Shown here: in pieces, positions 18,340 through 27,290 of the stretch | Layout: the number at the start of each line of letters is the position of its first letter | Numbering within the stretch: the first letter of the stretch is position 1 | DNA from: Burkholderiaceae bacterium | GTDB taxonomy: Bacteria > Pseudomonadota > Gammaproteobacteria > Burkholderiales > Burkholderiaceae_E | Length of the DNA: 64,000 nucleotides | Assembly: GCA_016710525.1 (NCBI GenBank) | Contig: JADJVQ010000007.1 | Span: 107,987 to 171,986 of the forward strand | Direction: 5' to 3' | Made by a program: the position numbers and the translations under genes | Notes under the pieces: model-generated | What the model was told of the DNA's origin: nothing | The model's input: only the letters and a program-made list of their open reading frames with translations | Database searches by the model: none

Positions 18340-21300
18340 ATGAAGCGGATGTTGTTTAATGCGACCCACTCGGAAGAGTTGCGCGTCGCGATCGTCGATG
18401 GCCAGAAGCTGATCGATATCGATATCGAATCAGCGGGCCACGAATCTCGCAAAAGCAATATCTATAAAGGTGTCATCACCCGCGTCGAGCCCAGCCTCGA
18501 GGCCTGCTTCGTCAACTACGGCGAAGAACGCCACGGTTTCCTGCCGTTCAAGGAAATCTCCAAGTCCTTCTTCAAGAGCGGCACGGACGTCGGGCGCGCC
18601 CGCATCCAGGACGCCATGGAAGAAGGCATGGAAGTCATCGTCCAGGTCGACAAGGAAGAACGCGGCAACAAGGGCGCCGCACTCACGACTTACATTTCGC
18701 TGGCCGGTCGCTATCTGGTGCTGATGCCGAACAACCCTCGCGGCGGCGGCGTGTCGCGCCGGGTCGAAGGCGAAGACCGGCAGGAACTGCGCGAGACCAT
18801 GGACAAGCTCGATGTCCCGCCGGGCATGAGCATGATTGCGCGCACCGCCGGCATCGGGCGCAATGCCGAAGAACTGCAGTGGGACCTGAACTACCTGCTG
18901 CAGCTGTGGCGCGCGGTCGAACAAGCCGCCACCTCCTCGCCCGGCGCCTTCCTGATCTATCAGGAGTCGAGCCTGGTGATCCGCGCCATTCGTGACTACT
19001 TCACGTCGGACATCGGCGAACTGCTGATCGACACCGAAGACATCTACGAACAGGCCCGCCAGTTCATGGCGCACGTGATGCCCGACAACGTGTCGCGCGT
19101 GAAGCGCTATCACGACGACATCCCGCTGTTCTCGCGCTTCCAGATCGAACACCAGATCGAAACCGCGTACTCGCGGGTGGTTCCCCTGCCTTCGGGCGGC
19201 GCGATCGTCATCGATCACACCGAGGCACTGGTCGCGATCGACGTCAACTCGGCGCGCGCCACCAAGGGCGGCGACATCGAAGAAACGGCGCTGCGCACCA
19301 ACACCGAAGCGGCCGACGAAGCGGCCCGCCAGATGCGTCTGCGCGACCTGGGCGGTCTGATCGTCATCGACTTCATCGACATGGAGAACACCAAGAACCA
19401 GCGCGAAGTCGAGCAGCGGCTCAAAGACGCTCTGCACTATGACCGCGCGCGGGTTCAGATGGGCAAGATCTCGCGTTTCGGGCTGATGGAGCTGTCGCGC
19501 CAGCGGCTGCGCCCGGCGCTGAACGAAGGCACCCACATCACCTGCCCGCGCTGCAACGGCACCGGTGTGATCCGCGATACCGAATCCTCCGCCCTGCACG
19601 TGCTGCGGGTCATCCAGGAGGAGGCGATGAAGGAGAACACCGCCACCGTGCATGCGCAGGTGCCGGTCGATGTCGCGACCTACCTGCTCAACGAGAAGCG
19701 CGCCGAAATCGCCAAGATGGAGGCACGGCTGAAAATCGAGGTCGTGCTGATCCCCAACAAGCACATCGAGACACCGCACTACAAGCTCGAGCGCTTGCGC
19801 CATGACGATGAGCGCCTGAACAGCTACCGGGCCAGTTATGCGCTGGCCGACGGGCCGACCGAAGACAACGTCTACCTGGAAGCCAAGTTCGAAGGCAGCG
19901 CCGCCAAGCAGGAAGCCGTGGTCAAGGGCATCACGCCGTCGCAGCCTGCGCCGGTCATCACGCCTGCACCCGCGCCCGAACCGGCGCCGCTCGCGCCCGT
20001 CGCGCCGGTTGCCCTGGCACCGGTCAGGCCGACCGACATGCGCGTCGCCCCCTCGGAAGATCAGGGCCTGTTCGGCCGCTTCATGCGGCTGTTCAAGCGC
20101 AAACCCGCCAACGAGGCAGTCGCTGTTCCGACCCCCGCCGCGCCTGCGGTGGGTGACGGTCGTGTCCAGGGGCCTGCCGCTGCGCCCACAACGACCGAGA
20201 CCCCGCGGCGAAGCCGCGACGAAGGCCGGCGCGATGGCCGCTCGCGTGGCGGACGCGGCGGCGAGCGTTCGCGCGACGATGGTCGTCCCCGCGACGAACA
20301 GCGTGCACGTGACGACCGTCCGCGAGGTCCTCGCGAGGATCGCGGCAGCCGAGACGAACGGGGTCCCCGTGAAGATCGCCCTCCCCGCGAAGACCGCGCG
20401 CCGCGTGAAGATCGCCCGCCGCGCGAAGAGCGCGCGGCCCGGGACGACCGACCGCCCCGCGAGGATCGCGGCCCGCGCGAGGATCGTGCTCCCCGCGGCG
20501 AAGGTCGCCGCGACGGCCGCCCGCCACGGGCTGCCGCTGCACTGAATGCCGATGACGCGGTGGATGCCGGCGCGCTGCCATCGGCCGCCCCCGCCGATGC
20601 CGATGCGCAGGCCGCGACCCGTGAGCCTCGCGAAGGTGGCCGTACGCGTGGCCCCCGTGGCGAAGGCCGCCGAGGCCGCGGTCCCCGTGAAAGCGGCAGC
20701 AGCGCCGAGCAGCCCGGCCAGGCGCCGGAGTCGGACGAAGCCGTTGCCGGCGCGAATCCGCCGTCCGCTTCGGTGGCAGGCGATTCCCCGGCCGATCGCA
20801 CGGCTCGCGTGTCCGCTTCGGATGGCAGGCCCGCCGCCGAAGATCCTCCCGTCACCACGGACGAAGACCTTCGGACCGAAGGCGCAACTGACGCGGGCGA
20901 CGAAGGCGATGACGCTGCAAGCGATGAGCGTCGCCGCTCGCGTCGCCGTCGGGGGCGGCGTGGTCGCGGAGGTGCCGCGGGCGATGGCGAAATGTCGGCC
21001 GATGCCGGCGGCGAAGAGCGCTCCGAGCAGCCCGACACGGCAGACAGCGTCTCTGGCGCGCCGGTTCAGGCATTGCCCGACGCGGCATCAGAACCCGTCG
21101 CCAAGCGCACTGACCTGCCAGCGGAGCCCGCACCGAGCTCGGTCGAAACGGTCGCGACTCCGACGTCCTTGACCGCGCCCGCGACGGCCCCGAGCGTCGA
21201 GGCCGTCGCGGCACCGGCACCGGCACCGGCACCGGCACCGGCACCAGCGCCGGAACTGGTTGCGCCCCCGGCGCCCCCGGCTCCCCCGGCATCTGCTGCG

Positions 21301-21774
21301 CCCACGGCGCCCGTCGCAACCCCGGTCGATGCGCCAGCGCCGGCTCCGATCCCCGCAGCGGCCCCTGTCCTGGCGGCGGCGCCCGCCCCCGCCCCCGAGG
21401 ACGCGACGCTGATCGAGCGGGTCATTGCCGCGGCTGCAGCACCTGTCGTGCCGGCGGCGATTGCCCAGCCGGCGGCGGCCGCACGGGCCGCCGAAGCCGA
21501 CCAGCCAGTGTCGGCGCCGCAGACCGCGCCGCTCGCTGCCTCGCCCCAGCCGGTCGGTCAGTCGTTGGCGGCTCCCGACAAGTCCGACCTCGACTCGATC
21601 GTCTCGAGCGCCGGATTGCAGTGGGTCGAAACGAAGTCCAAGCAGTTGTCGCTCGAAGATGGCATGGCCGCGGTGCCGGCGCCGCGCCCGGTCCGGGTGC
21701 GCAAGCCCCGTGCCGTGGTCCAGGCCGAGCCGCTGCAGCAGGTCGAAACACGTCCGGGCGACGAACCGAAGTAG
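18340..21774 (+). CDS. rne: Ribonuclease E
   Basis: Main endonuclease of mRNA decay and rRNA/tRNA processing and scaffold of the degradosome. The 1144-residue product has an S1 domain (about 38-120), catalytic Asp residues in VAIDVNS and VIDFIDM, the zinc-link CPRCNGTG (near 403-410) and the small domain to about 510. The C-terminal half is disordered: Pro/Ala-rich, then an Arg/Asp/Glu-rich block (about 650-730) built from RxDR/PREDR-like units that probably bind RNA, and an (Ala-Pro)n stretch. It ends in the conserved WVETKS motif. ATG at 18340 chosen because MKRMLFNA is the family start. Confidence 0.97.
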   Translation: MKRMLFNATHSEELRVAIVDGQKLIDIDIESAGHESRKSNIYKGVITRVEPSLEACFVNYGEERHGFLPFKEISKSFFKSGTDVGRARIQDAMEEGMEVIVQVDKEERGNKGAALTTYISLAGRYLVLMPNNPRGGGVSRRVEGEDRQELRETMDKLDVPPGMSMIARTAGIGRNAEELQWDLNYLLQLWRAVEQAATSSPGAFLIYQESSLVIRAIRDYFTSDIGELLIDTEDIYEQARQFMAHVMPDNVSRVKRYHDDIPLFSRFQIEHQIETAYSRVVPLPSGGAIVIDHTEALVAIDVNSARATKGGDIEETALRTNTEAADEAARQMRLRDLGGLIVIDFIDMENTKNQREVEQRLKDALHYDRARVQMGKISRFGLMELSRQRLRPALNEGTHITCPRCNGTGVIRDTESSALHVLRVIQEEAMKENTATVHAQVPVDVATYLLNEKRAEIAKMEARLKIEVVLIPNKHIETPHYKLERLRHDDERLNSYRASYALADGPTEDNVYLEAKFEGSAAKQEAVVKGITPSQPAPVITPAPAPEPAPLAPVAPVALAPVRPTDMRVAPSEDQGLFGRFMRLFKRKPANEAVAVPTPAAPAVGDGRVQGPAAAPTTTETPRRSRDEGRRDGRSRGGRGGERSRDDGRPRDEQRARDDRPRGPREDRGSRDERGPREDRPPREDRAPREDRPPREERAARDDRPPREDRGPREDRAPRGEGRRDGRPPRAAAALNADDAVDAGALPSAAPADADAQAATREPREGGRTRGPRGEGRRGRGPRESGSSAEQPGQAPESDEAVAGANPPSASVAGDSPADRTARVSASDGRPAAEDPPVTTDEDLRTEGATDAGDEGDDAASDERRRSRRRRGRRGRGGAAGDGEMSADAGGEERSEQPDTADSVSGAPVQALPDAASEPVAKRTDLPAEPAPSSVETVATPTSLTAPATAPSVEAVAAPAPAPAPAPAPAPELVAPPAPPAPPASAAPTAPVATPVDAPAPAPIPAAAPVLAAAPAPAPEDATLIERVIAAAAAPVVPAAIAQPAAAARAAEADQPVSAPQTAPLAASPQPVGQSLAAPDKSDLDSIVSSAGLQWVETKSKQLSLEDGMAAVPAPRPVRVRKPRAVVQAEPLQQVETRPGDEPK
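21211..21246 (+). repeat. GCACCG hexamer tandem repeat inside rne
   Basis: Five exact GCACCG hexamers followed by one GCACCA (21211-21246) encode an Ala-Pro run in the disordered C-terminal half of RNase E. Hexamers keep frame, so copy-number change would alter linker length without frameshift. Confidence 0.9.
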
Positions 21775-21821
21775 GCATCTCACCCCGGCGCCGGGTCCGC
21801 TCGCGGAGCCGGCAACGAAAA

Positions 21822-21853
21822 GGGCCGCGATATCAGCATCGCGGCCCTTTTTT
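21822..21853 (+). terminator. Rho-independent terminator of rne
   Basis: A perfect 10-bp stem GGGCCGCGAT / ATCGCGGCCC with a six-base loop is followed by TTTTTT (21848-21853), 47 bases after the rne stop. It separates rne from the moaA operon. Confidence 0.93.
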
Positions 21854-21985
21854 CTCCAGGCCGCAGATCTCCAGCCGCCCGTCCTCGGGGCGAGCTGGGC
21901 TGGTCTGCCCGGGATGGCATCATTGCCTTGCGGGCGAAGATCGGCTGCGGATTGTTAAGATGGGGATCATCCCAGCGGCAGCCCC

Positions 21986-23089
21986 ATGACCGAACGCATC
22001 ATCCCCATCGCCGACAACCGCTATCAGCAGCAGATCCCGCATGTGCCGGCCGACGCCCCCGCGCCCTCCGGCCTGCTCACCGACCGGCGCGGACGCCGCC
22101 TGCACGATCTGCGGATCTCCGTCACGGACCGATGCAATTTTCGGTGCACCTACTGTATGCCCAAGTCGGTATTCAGCAAGGACTACGCGTTCCTGCCGCA
22201 TGCGTCGCTGCTCAGTTTCGAGGAGATCGAACGGCTGGTTCGGGTGTTCGTGGCCCATGGCGTCGAAAAGGTGCGCCTGACCGGTGGCGAACCGCTGCTG
22301 CGCAAGAACATCGAACGCCTGATCGAGATGCTGGCTTCCCTGAAAACACCTGCGGGCGAGCCGCTGGACCTGACTCTGACCACCAACGGCTCGCTGCTGG
22401 GGCGCAAGGCGCGAGCCCTGCGCGATGCCGGCCTGAAGCGGGTGACGATCAGTCTCGATGCGCTCGACGAAACCACGTTCCGGCGCATGAACGACGTCGA
22501 CTTCCCGGTCGACGATGTGCTGGCCGGCATTGCCGCCGCCGAACGGGCGGGACTGGCGCCACTGAAGATCAACATGGTCGTTCAGCGTGGCGTGAACGAT
22601 CAGGAGATCGTGCCGATGGCGCGCCACTTCCGCGGTTCGGGCCACATCGTGCGGTTCATCGAGTTCATGGATGTCGGCGCCTCCAACGGCTGGCGGATGG
22701 ACGACGTGTTGCCCAGCGCCGAGGTAGTGCGTCGCATCCACGAGCACCATCCGCTGGTCAGCCTGCAGCCCAACTATCCCGGCGAAGTGGCCGAACGCTG
22801 GGCCTATGCCGACGGCAGCGGCGAAATCGGCGCCATCTCTTCGGTCACGCAGCCTTTTTGCGGCGACTGTTCGCGCGCACGGCTGTCGACCGAAGGCCGG
22901 CTCTACACCTGCCTGTTCGCCACCGGCGGGCACGACCTGCGGGCGCTGCTGCGCGGCGGCCATGACGATGCGGCCCTTTCGGCCGCGATCGGCCATCTGT
23001 GGGGACAGCGCGAAGACCGTTATTCCGAGCAGCGCTCGCGAGAGACAGCGGGCCTGCGCAAGATCGAAATGTCCTACATCGGTGGCTGA
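21986..23089 (+). CDS. moaA: GTP 3',8-cyclase MoaA
   Basis: Radical SAM enzyme for the first step of molybdenum cofactor synthesis, converting GTP to 3',8-cH2GTP with MoaC. The SAM cluster cysteines are Cys50, Cys54 and Cys57 (DRCNFRCTYC). The second cluster lies in the C-terminal FCGDCSRA...LYTCLF segment. The residues after the cluster and the GG C-terminus fit MoaA. At 367 residues it is slightly longer than usual, with an extra 30-residue N-terminus. First gene of a tightly overlapped operon; its stop lies within the start region of fdhD. Confidence 0.97.
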   Translation: MTERIIPIADNRYQQQIPHVPADAPAPSGLLTDRRGRRLHDLRISVTDRCNFRCTYCMPKSVFSKDYAFLPHASLLSFEEIERLVRVFVAHGVEKVRLTGGEPLLRKNIERLIEMLASLKTPAGEPLDLTLTTNGSLLGRKARALRDAGLKRVTISLDALDETTFRRMNDVDFPVDDVLAGIAAAERAGLAPLKINMVVQRGVNDQEIVPMARHFRGSGHIVRFIEFMDVGASNGWRMDDVLPSAEVVRRIHEHHPLVSLQPNYPGEVAERWAYADGSGEIGAISSVTQPFCGDCSRARLSTEGRLYTCLFATGGHDLRALLRGGHDDAALSAAIGHLWGQREDRYSEQRSRETAGLRKIEMSYIGG

Positions 23090-23972
23090 GGCCTTGAATC
23101 GTCCCGAACTGACCCGCGCGGCGCGGCCCTCGACCTTCGAGGTGAACGCTGTCAATGAACGCGGCGAGTCCGTGGCCACCGCCATCGCGGGCGAATATCC
23201 GCTCACGCTGTACCTCGACAAGCGCGAACTCGTCACGCTCATGACATTGGGCGCGGCGCCGGAGTACCTCGCGATCGGCTACCTGCGCAACCAGCGGCTG
23301 CTCGCGTCGGTCGACCAGATCGCCGCGGTGCAGGTCGACTGGACGACCGCGTCGGTGGCGGTCACGACTCGATCGATGGCCGATCAGGGGATCGCGCTGT
23401 GGGACCGCGCACCCCCGCAAGCCGGTCTCGATGCCCGGATCGGCCGGCGCACCGTGACCACCGGCTGCGGCCAGGGCACGATGTTCGGCGATCTGATGGA
23501 TTCGCTGGACGAACTGCGCCTGCCCGCCAACGCGAGCTTGTCTCAGGAGGTCCTCTACACCGTGATGGACAACGCGCGCCGGCACGAATCGATCTACAAG
23601 GTCGCGGGAGCCGTGCACGGCTGTGCGCTGTGCTCGAACGCGGGCAACGACCGCGGCGAGATCCTGCAGTTCGTCGAAGACGTGGGTCGCCACAATGCGG
23701 TCGATGCGATCGCCGGATGGATGTGGCTCGAAGGCATCGACGGCGCCGACAAGATCTTCTACACCACCGGGCGGCTGACCTCCGAGATGGTGATCAAGTG
23801 CGCGCAGATCGGCGTGCCGTTCCTGCTGTCGCGCTCGGGGCTGACGCAGATGGGGTTCGAGCTCGCCGGGCGCCTGGGGCTCACGATGATCGGGCGCTGC
23901 CAGGGCAAGCACTATTTGCTGTTCAGCGGCGGCGAGCGCTTCATGGCCCTGGGCACCACCTCGCTCGCATGA
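23082..23972 (+). CDS. fdhD: Formate dehydrogenase accessory sulfurtransferase FdhD
   Basis: Delivers sulfur from IscS to the molybdenum cofactor before its insertion into formate dehydrogenase. From the GTG at 23082 (overlapping moaA) the product has 296 residues, with the TTGCGQG motif near 130 and the cysteine motif CALC (near 180) in a loop VHGCALCSNAG. A TTG at 23094 is an alternative start. The conserved EDVGRHNAVDK-like segment is present as EDVGRHNAVDAIAG. No formate dehydrogenase genes lie in the window. Confidence 0.92.
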   Translation: MAEALNRPELTRAARPSTFEVNAVNERGESVATAIAGEYPLTLYLDKRELVTLMTLGAAPEYLAIGYLRNQRLLASVDQIAAVQVDWTTASVAVTTRSMADQGIALWDRAPPQAGLDARIGRRTVTTGCGQGTMFGDLMDSLDELRLPANASLSQEVLYTVMDNARRHESIYKVAGAVHGCALCSNAGNDRGEILQFVEDVGRHNAVDAIAGWMWLEGIDGADKIFYTTGRLTSEMVIKCAQIGVPFLLSRSGLTQMGFELAGRLGLTMIGRCQGKHYLLFSGGERFMALGTTSLA

Positions 23973-24559
23973 TCTCGCGCGACGACATCACCGGCGTGGT
24001 CCTGGCCGGAGGGCTCGGCCGGCGCATGAGCGATGACGGCCAGGGCGTCGACAAGGGTCTGCAGCCCTTTCGGGGCAAGCCGCTGGTGCAGCATGCCATC
24101 GAACGCCTCGCGCCCCAGGTGGGGACGATCCTGTTGAACGCCAATCAGAATCTCGAGGCCTATCGCGCGTTCGGCTGGCCGGTGGTCACCGACGCACTGA
24201 CCGGTTTCGCCGGACCGCTCGCGGGTCTGGCCAGTGCGATGCTGGCGGCGCGCACGCGCTGGGTCGCGACGGTGCCCTGCGACTCGCCGCTGTTCCCCGA
24301 CGATCTCGTGGCCAGGCTGGCCGGTGCAGCGGATCGCGCCGACGCCAGGGTGGCCGTGGTCCAGACAGCCAGCGGCGCCCAACCGGTGTTCCTGCTCGCG
24401 CAAACCTCGCTCGTGCCCGGATTGCAGGCTTTCCTGGCCGCCGGCCGGCGCAAGATCGACGCGTGGTACGGGCCGCTGGCACCGGCCGTCGTCAACTTCG
24501 AAGACGACGCTGCATTTCAGAACATCAACACCCGCGACGACTTGAGATCCCTCGAATGA
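23969..24559 (+). CDS. mobA: Molybdenum cofactor guanylyltransferase MobA
   Basis: Adds GMP to molybdopterin to form the MGD cofactor used by DMSO-reductase-family enzymes, including formate dehydrogenases. The 196-residue protein has the nucleotide motif VVLAGGLGRRM (about 10-20), DKGLQPFRGKPL, and the VPCDSPLFP metal-binding segment near 105. It overlaps fdhD (ATGA) and moeA (ATGA) by four bases on each side. Pairing mobA with fdhD indicates that the cofactor is made in the bis-MGD form. Confidence 0.95.
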   Translation: MISRDDITGVVLAGGLGRRMSDDGQGVDKGLQPFRGKPLVQHAIERLAPQVGTILLNANQNLEAYRAFGWPVVTDALTGFAGPLAGLASAMLAARTRWVATVPCDSPLFPDDLVARLAGAADRADARVAVVQTASGAQPVFLLAQTSLVPGLQAFLAAGRRKIDAWYGPLAPAVVNFEDDAAFQNINTRDDLRSLE

Positions 24560-25851
24560 CCGATTCAGCGCCCGCCCCCGATTTGCCGGCCCTCAGCCTG
24601 GCGCAGGCGATCGGCTGTCTGTCGGCGTACGATCCGCAGGCTCTGCCGGTAGGCGATGCCTGCCGCGTCATCGCCCGGATGCTGCATCCGGTCCAGGCGA
24701 CCGAGCAGGTCGCGATCCGTGCCGCGCTGGGCAGGGTGCTCGCCGACGATGTGATGTCGCCCATCGACGTCCCCGCGCACGACAATTCGGCCATGGACGG
24801 ATACGCGGTATGCCATGCCGACCTGCTGCCCGATGCGCCGACACGTCTTCGCGTGGCCGGCGTGGCGCTGGCCGGCAGGCCGTTCGGACCCGCCCCGCAA
24901 GCGGGCGATGCGGTCCGCGTGATGACGGGCGCCGTCATGCCGGAAGGCACCGACACCGTCGTCGTTCAGGAGGTGACACGGATCGAAGACGATTCCGTCA
25001 TCGTTCCTCCCGGTCAGCTGGCGGGCCAGAACCGGCGCCTGCGCGGCGAGGACCTGCGGACCGGTACACCCGCTCTGGAGCGCGGGCGCATCGTGCGCCC
25101 GGCCGACCTGGGATTGCTCGCGTCCCTGGGCATCGCCGAAGTGTCTGTTCGCCGGCGCTTGCGGGTTGCCTTCTTCTCGACTGGCGACGAATTGCGCTCG
25201 GTCGGCGAACCGCTGGCCCATGGGCAGGTCTACGACAGCAATCGCTACACCCTGTTCGGCATGCTCTCCCGCCTGGATGTCGAACTGATCGACATGGGGG
25301 TCGTGCGCGACGATCCGAACGCGCTGGAGACCGCGATGCGCACGGCCGCCGGCTGTGCCGACGCGATCGTCTCCTCCGGCGGCGTGTCCGTCGGCGAGGC
25401 TGATTTCACCCGCGAGATCATGGCGCGGCTGGGCGACGTCGCATTCTGGACCGTCGCCATGCGCCCCGGGCGCCCGCTCGCGTTTGGCCGGATCGGCGAA
25501 GCGTTCTACTTCGGGCTGCCCGGCAACCCGGTCGCCGTGATGATCACGTTCTATTTCTTTGCTCGGGCGGCCCTGTTGCGTCTGATGGGCGCGGCTCCCG
25601 CGCCACAGCTGTTCACCCGGGCACGTTCGCTCGAGGCCATGCGCAAGAAGCCAGGACGCACCGAGTACCAGCGGGCGATCGTCGAGCCCGGCGCGGATGG
25701 CGAACTGACCGTGCGAACCACCGGCAGCCAGGGATCGGGCGTGCTGCGCTCGATGTCGAGGGCCAATTGTGTCGTGGTGCTGCACCACGAGCAGGCCAGC
25801 GTGCCGATCGGCGGCTGGGTCGATTGCCTGCTGTTTGACGGACTCGTCTGA
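24556..25851 (+). CDS. moeA: Molybdopterin molybdenumtransferase MoeA
   Basis: Inserts molybdate into adenylylated molybdopterin. The 431-residue product shows the N-terminal VPAHDNSAMDGYA motif (near residues 74-86), a MoCF-binding domain with FFSTGDEL and YDSNRY, VSSGGVSVGEADF, and the C-terminal GLPGNPVAVM loop. All are hallmarks of MoeA. It ends the moaA-fdhD-mobA-moeA operon. moaC, moaD, moaE and mogA are not in the window and must be elsewhere. Confidence 0.96.
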   Translation: MTDSAPAPDLPALSLAQAIGCLSAYDPQALPVGDACRVIARMLHPVQATEQVAIRAALGRVLADDVMSPIDVPAHDNSAMDGYAVCHADLLPDAPTRLRVAGVALAGRPFGPAPQAGDAVRVMTGAVMPEGTDTVVVQEVTRIEDDSVIVPPGQLAGQNRRLRGEDLRTGTPALERGRIVRPADLGLLASLGIAEVSVRRRLRVAFFSTGDELRSVGEPLAHGQVYDSNRYTLFGMLSRLDVELIDMGVVRDDPNALETAMRTAAGCADAIVSSGGVSVGEADFTREIMARLGDVAFWTVAMRPGRPLAFGRIGEAFYFGLPGNPVAVMITFYFFARAALLRLMGAAPAPQLFTRARSLEAMRKKPGRTEYQRAIVEPGADGELTVRTTGSQGSGVLRSMSRANCVVVLHHEQASVPIGGWVDCLLFDGLV

Positions 25852-26030
25852 GCCGGCCGGGGTTCAGGCCGATCCTGGCCTTCCCTCGTCGCCAGATCCG
25901 AACGCCCGGCATTCGTTCGTCAGCTTTTCGACAGGGGATCACTCGTAGAATCTCAAGGTTATGCTAAGGCCGGTCGATCCTCTTCGTTCGGGCATGCGTT
26001 CAAGACAGGTTTTCAGTTGATGGGAGTGGC

Positions 26031-27290
26031 ATGCAGGTAGTCCGAATCGCCGCGGCCGTCGTGGCGTTTCTGGTCGCTGTGCATGGGTCTCTGGCAAGCG
26101 CCGCCGCGACGCAAGAGCCGCTGACATGGCAGCAATGTGTCCAGATCCTCGACGAATCCAACCGGGCGCTGCGGCAGTCGCGCCGCCAGCTCGAGGCCAC
26201 CCTGGCCGATGTACGCCGTGCCGATGTCGGGCCGAACCCCACTCTGAGTGCCGCGGTCTCCAACTCCACTGCCCGGCACTATCGCGTGCCGGACTCGGAC
26301 TGGATCGTCCGCCTCGAGCAGTTGTTCGAGCGCGGCGGCAAACGCGAACTGCGGGTGGCCGCGGCCCGCGACATGGCACGCGCCGCCGGCCTGGACATCC
26401 TCGACATCGCCCGGCAGCAGCGCATCGTGCTGGCCAGCTCGTACTTCGATCTGGTCGCCGCTCAACAGGCGCTCGAACTGGCCAATGAAACCGCGGCAGG
26501 CTACCTGCGCCTGCGCACTGCCGCCCAGCGCCGCCTGCAGGCCGGCGACATCGCCGAGGTCGATGTGGCTCGGCTGCGGGTCGAAGAAGGCCGGGCGCAG
26601 AACGACGCCCGTACCGCGGCAGCCAATCTCGCCCAGGCCCGCGTCGGGCTGGCCGCCGTGCTGGGCCTCGAAGGCCGTGCCGACGGCTTTCGGGCAAGCG
26701 ACGATTTTCTGCCGCTAGGCCAGCCGCTTCCGGACGCCGCCGCCCTCGAACGGGCCATCGATCGGCGCGCCGACGTCGCCGCGTTGCGGGCGCGGATCGA
26801 CGCCCTGAATCAGACCCGACGGCTCGCGCTGGCGCAGCGAACCCGCGACATCACGATCGGTGTGCAGACCGAACGTTCCCCTTCGCTCGGTGGCAACGTA
26901 TTCGGCGTGAGTGCGACGATCCCGCTCTTCGTCAACAACGACTTCACAGGCGACATCGCGCGTGCCGACGCCGACCTGGCCAGCGCCCAGGAAGACCTCG
27001 AGCGCGTGAAGGGGCTGGTGCGCATCGATGCCGCGCGCGCCGCCGCCCTGGCTGCGTCGGCCCTGGAACGGGCGCAACGCCTCGAGCAGGTTTCTCTGCC
27101 CGAGGCCGTCCGCGCGGCGCAGGCCATCGATTTCGCCTTTTCGCGTGGCGCCGCCACGCTGACCGACCTGTTCGATGCCCGGCGCCAGCTGGTGACGGTT
27201 CGCGTCGAGGCGCTGGCCGCCCGTGCCGACTATTCCAAAGCGGTGCTGGCCTGGCGCGAAGCGGTGCACCCTGAGGATTCCCCCCGATGA
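26031..27290 (+). CDS. czcC: CzcC-type outer-membrane efflux protein
   Basis: TolC-family outer-membrane channel of a tripartite metal exporter. The 419-residue product begins with a signal peptide (MQVVRIAAAVVAFLVAV...ASAAA, cleaved near 24), followed by two long coiled repeat regions typical of the family, rich in Ala/Arg heptads (about 40-230 and 240-410). A GGGAG ribosome binding site precedes the ATG. The ATG of czcB lies within its last codons (GATGA). Metal specificity cannot be read from this subunit. Confidence 0.87.
   Translation: MQVVRIAAAVVAFLVAVHGSLASAAATQEPLTWQQCVQILDESNRALRQSRRQLEATLADVRRADVGPNPTLSAAVSNSTARHYRVPDSDWIVRLEQLFERGGKRELRVAAARDMARAAGLDILDIARQQRIVLASSYFDLVAAQQALELANETAAGYLRLRTAAQRRLQAGDIAEVDVARLRVEEGRAQNDARTAAANLAQARVGLAAVLGLEGRADGFRASDDFLPLGQPLPDAAALERAIDRRADVAALRARIDALNQTRRLALAQRTRDITIGVQTERSPSLGGNVFGVSATIPLFVNNDFTGDIARADADLASAQEDLERVKGLVRIDAARAAALAASALERAQRLEQVSLPEAVRAAQAIDFAFSRGAATLTDLFDARRQLVTVRVEALAARADYSKAVLAWREAVHPEDSPR

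Noticed and set aside
25852..26030. Searched for a metal-responsive operator or clear promoter upstream of czcC
   Set aside because: A TAGAAT at about 25946 is present, but no -35 at proper spacing and no clear dyad; nothing supportable.
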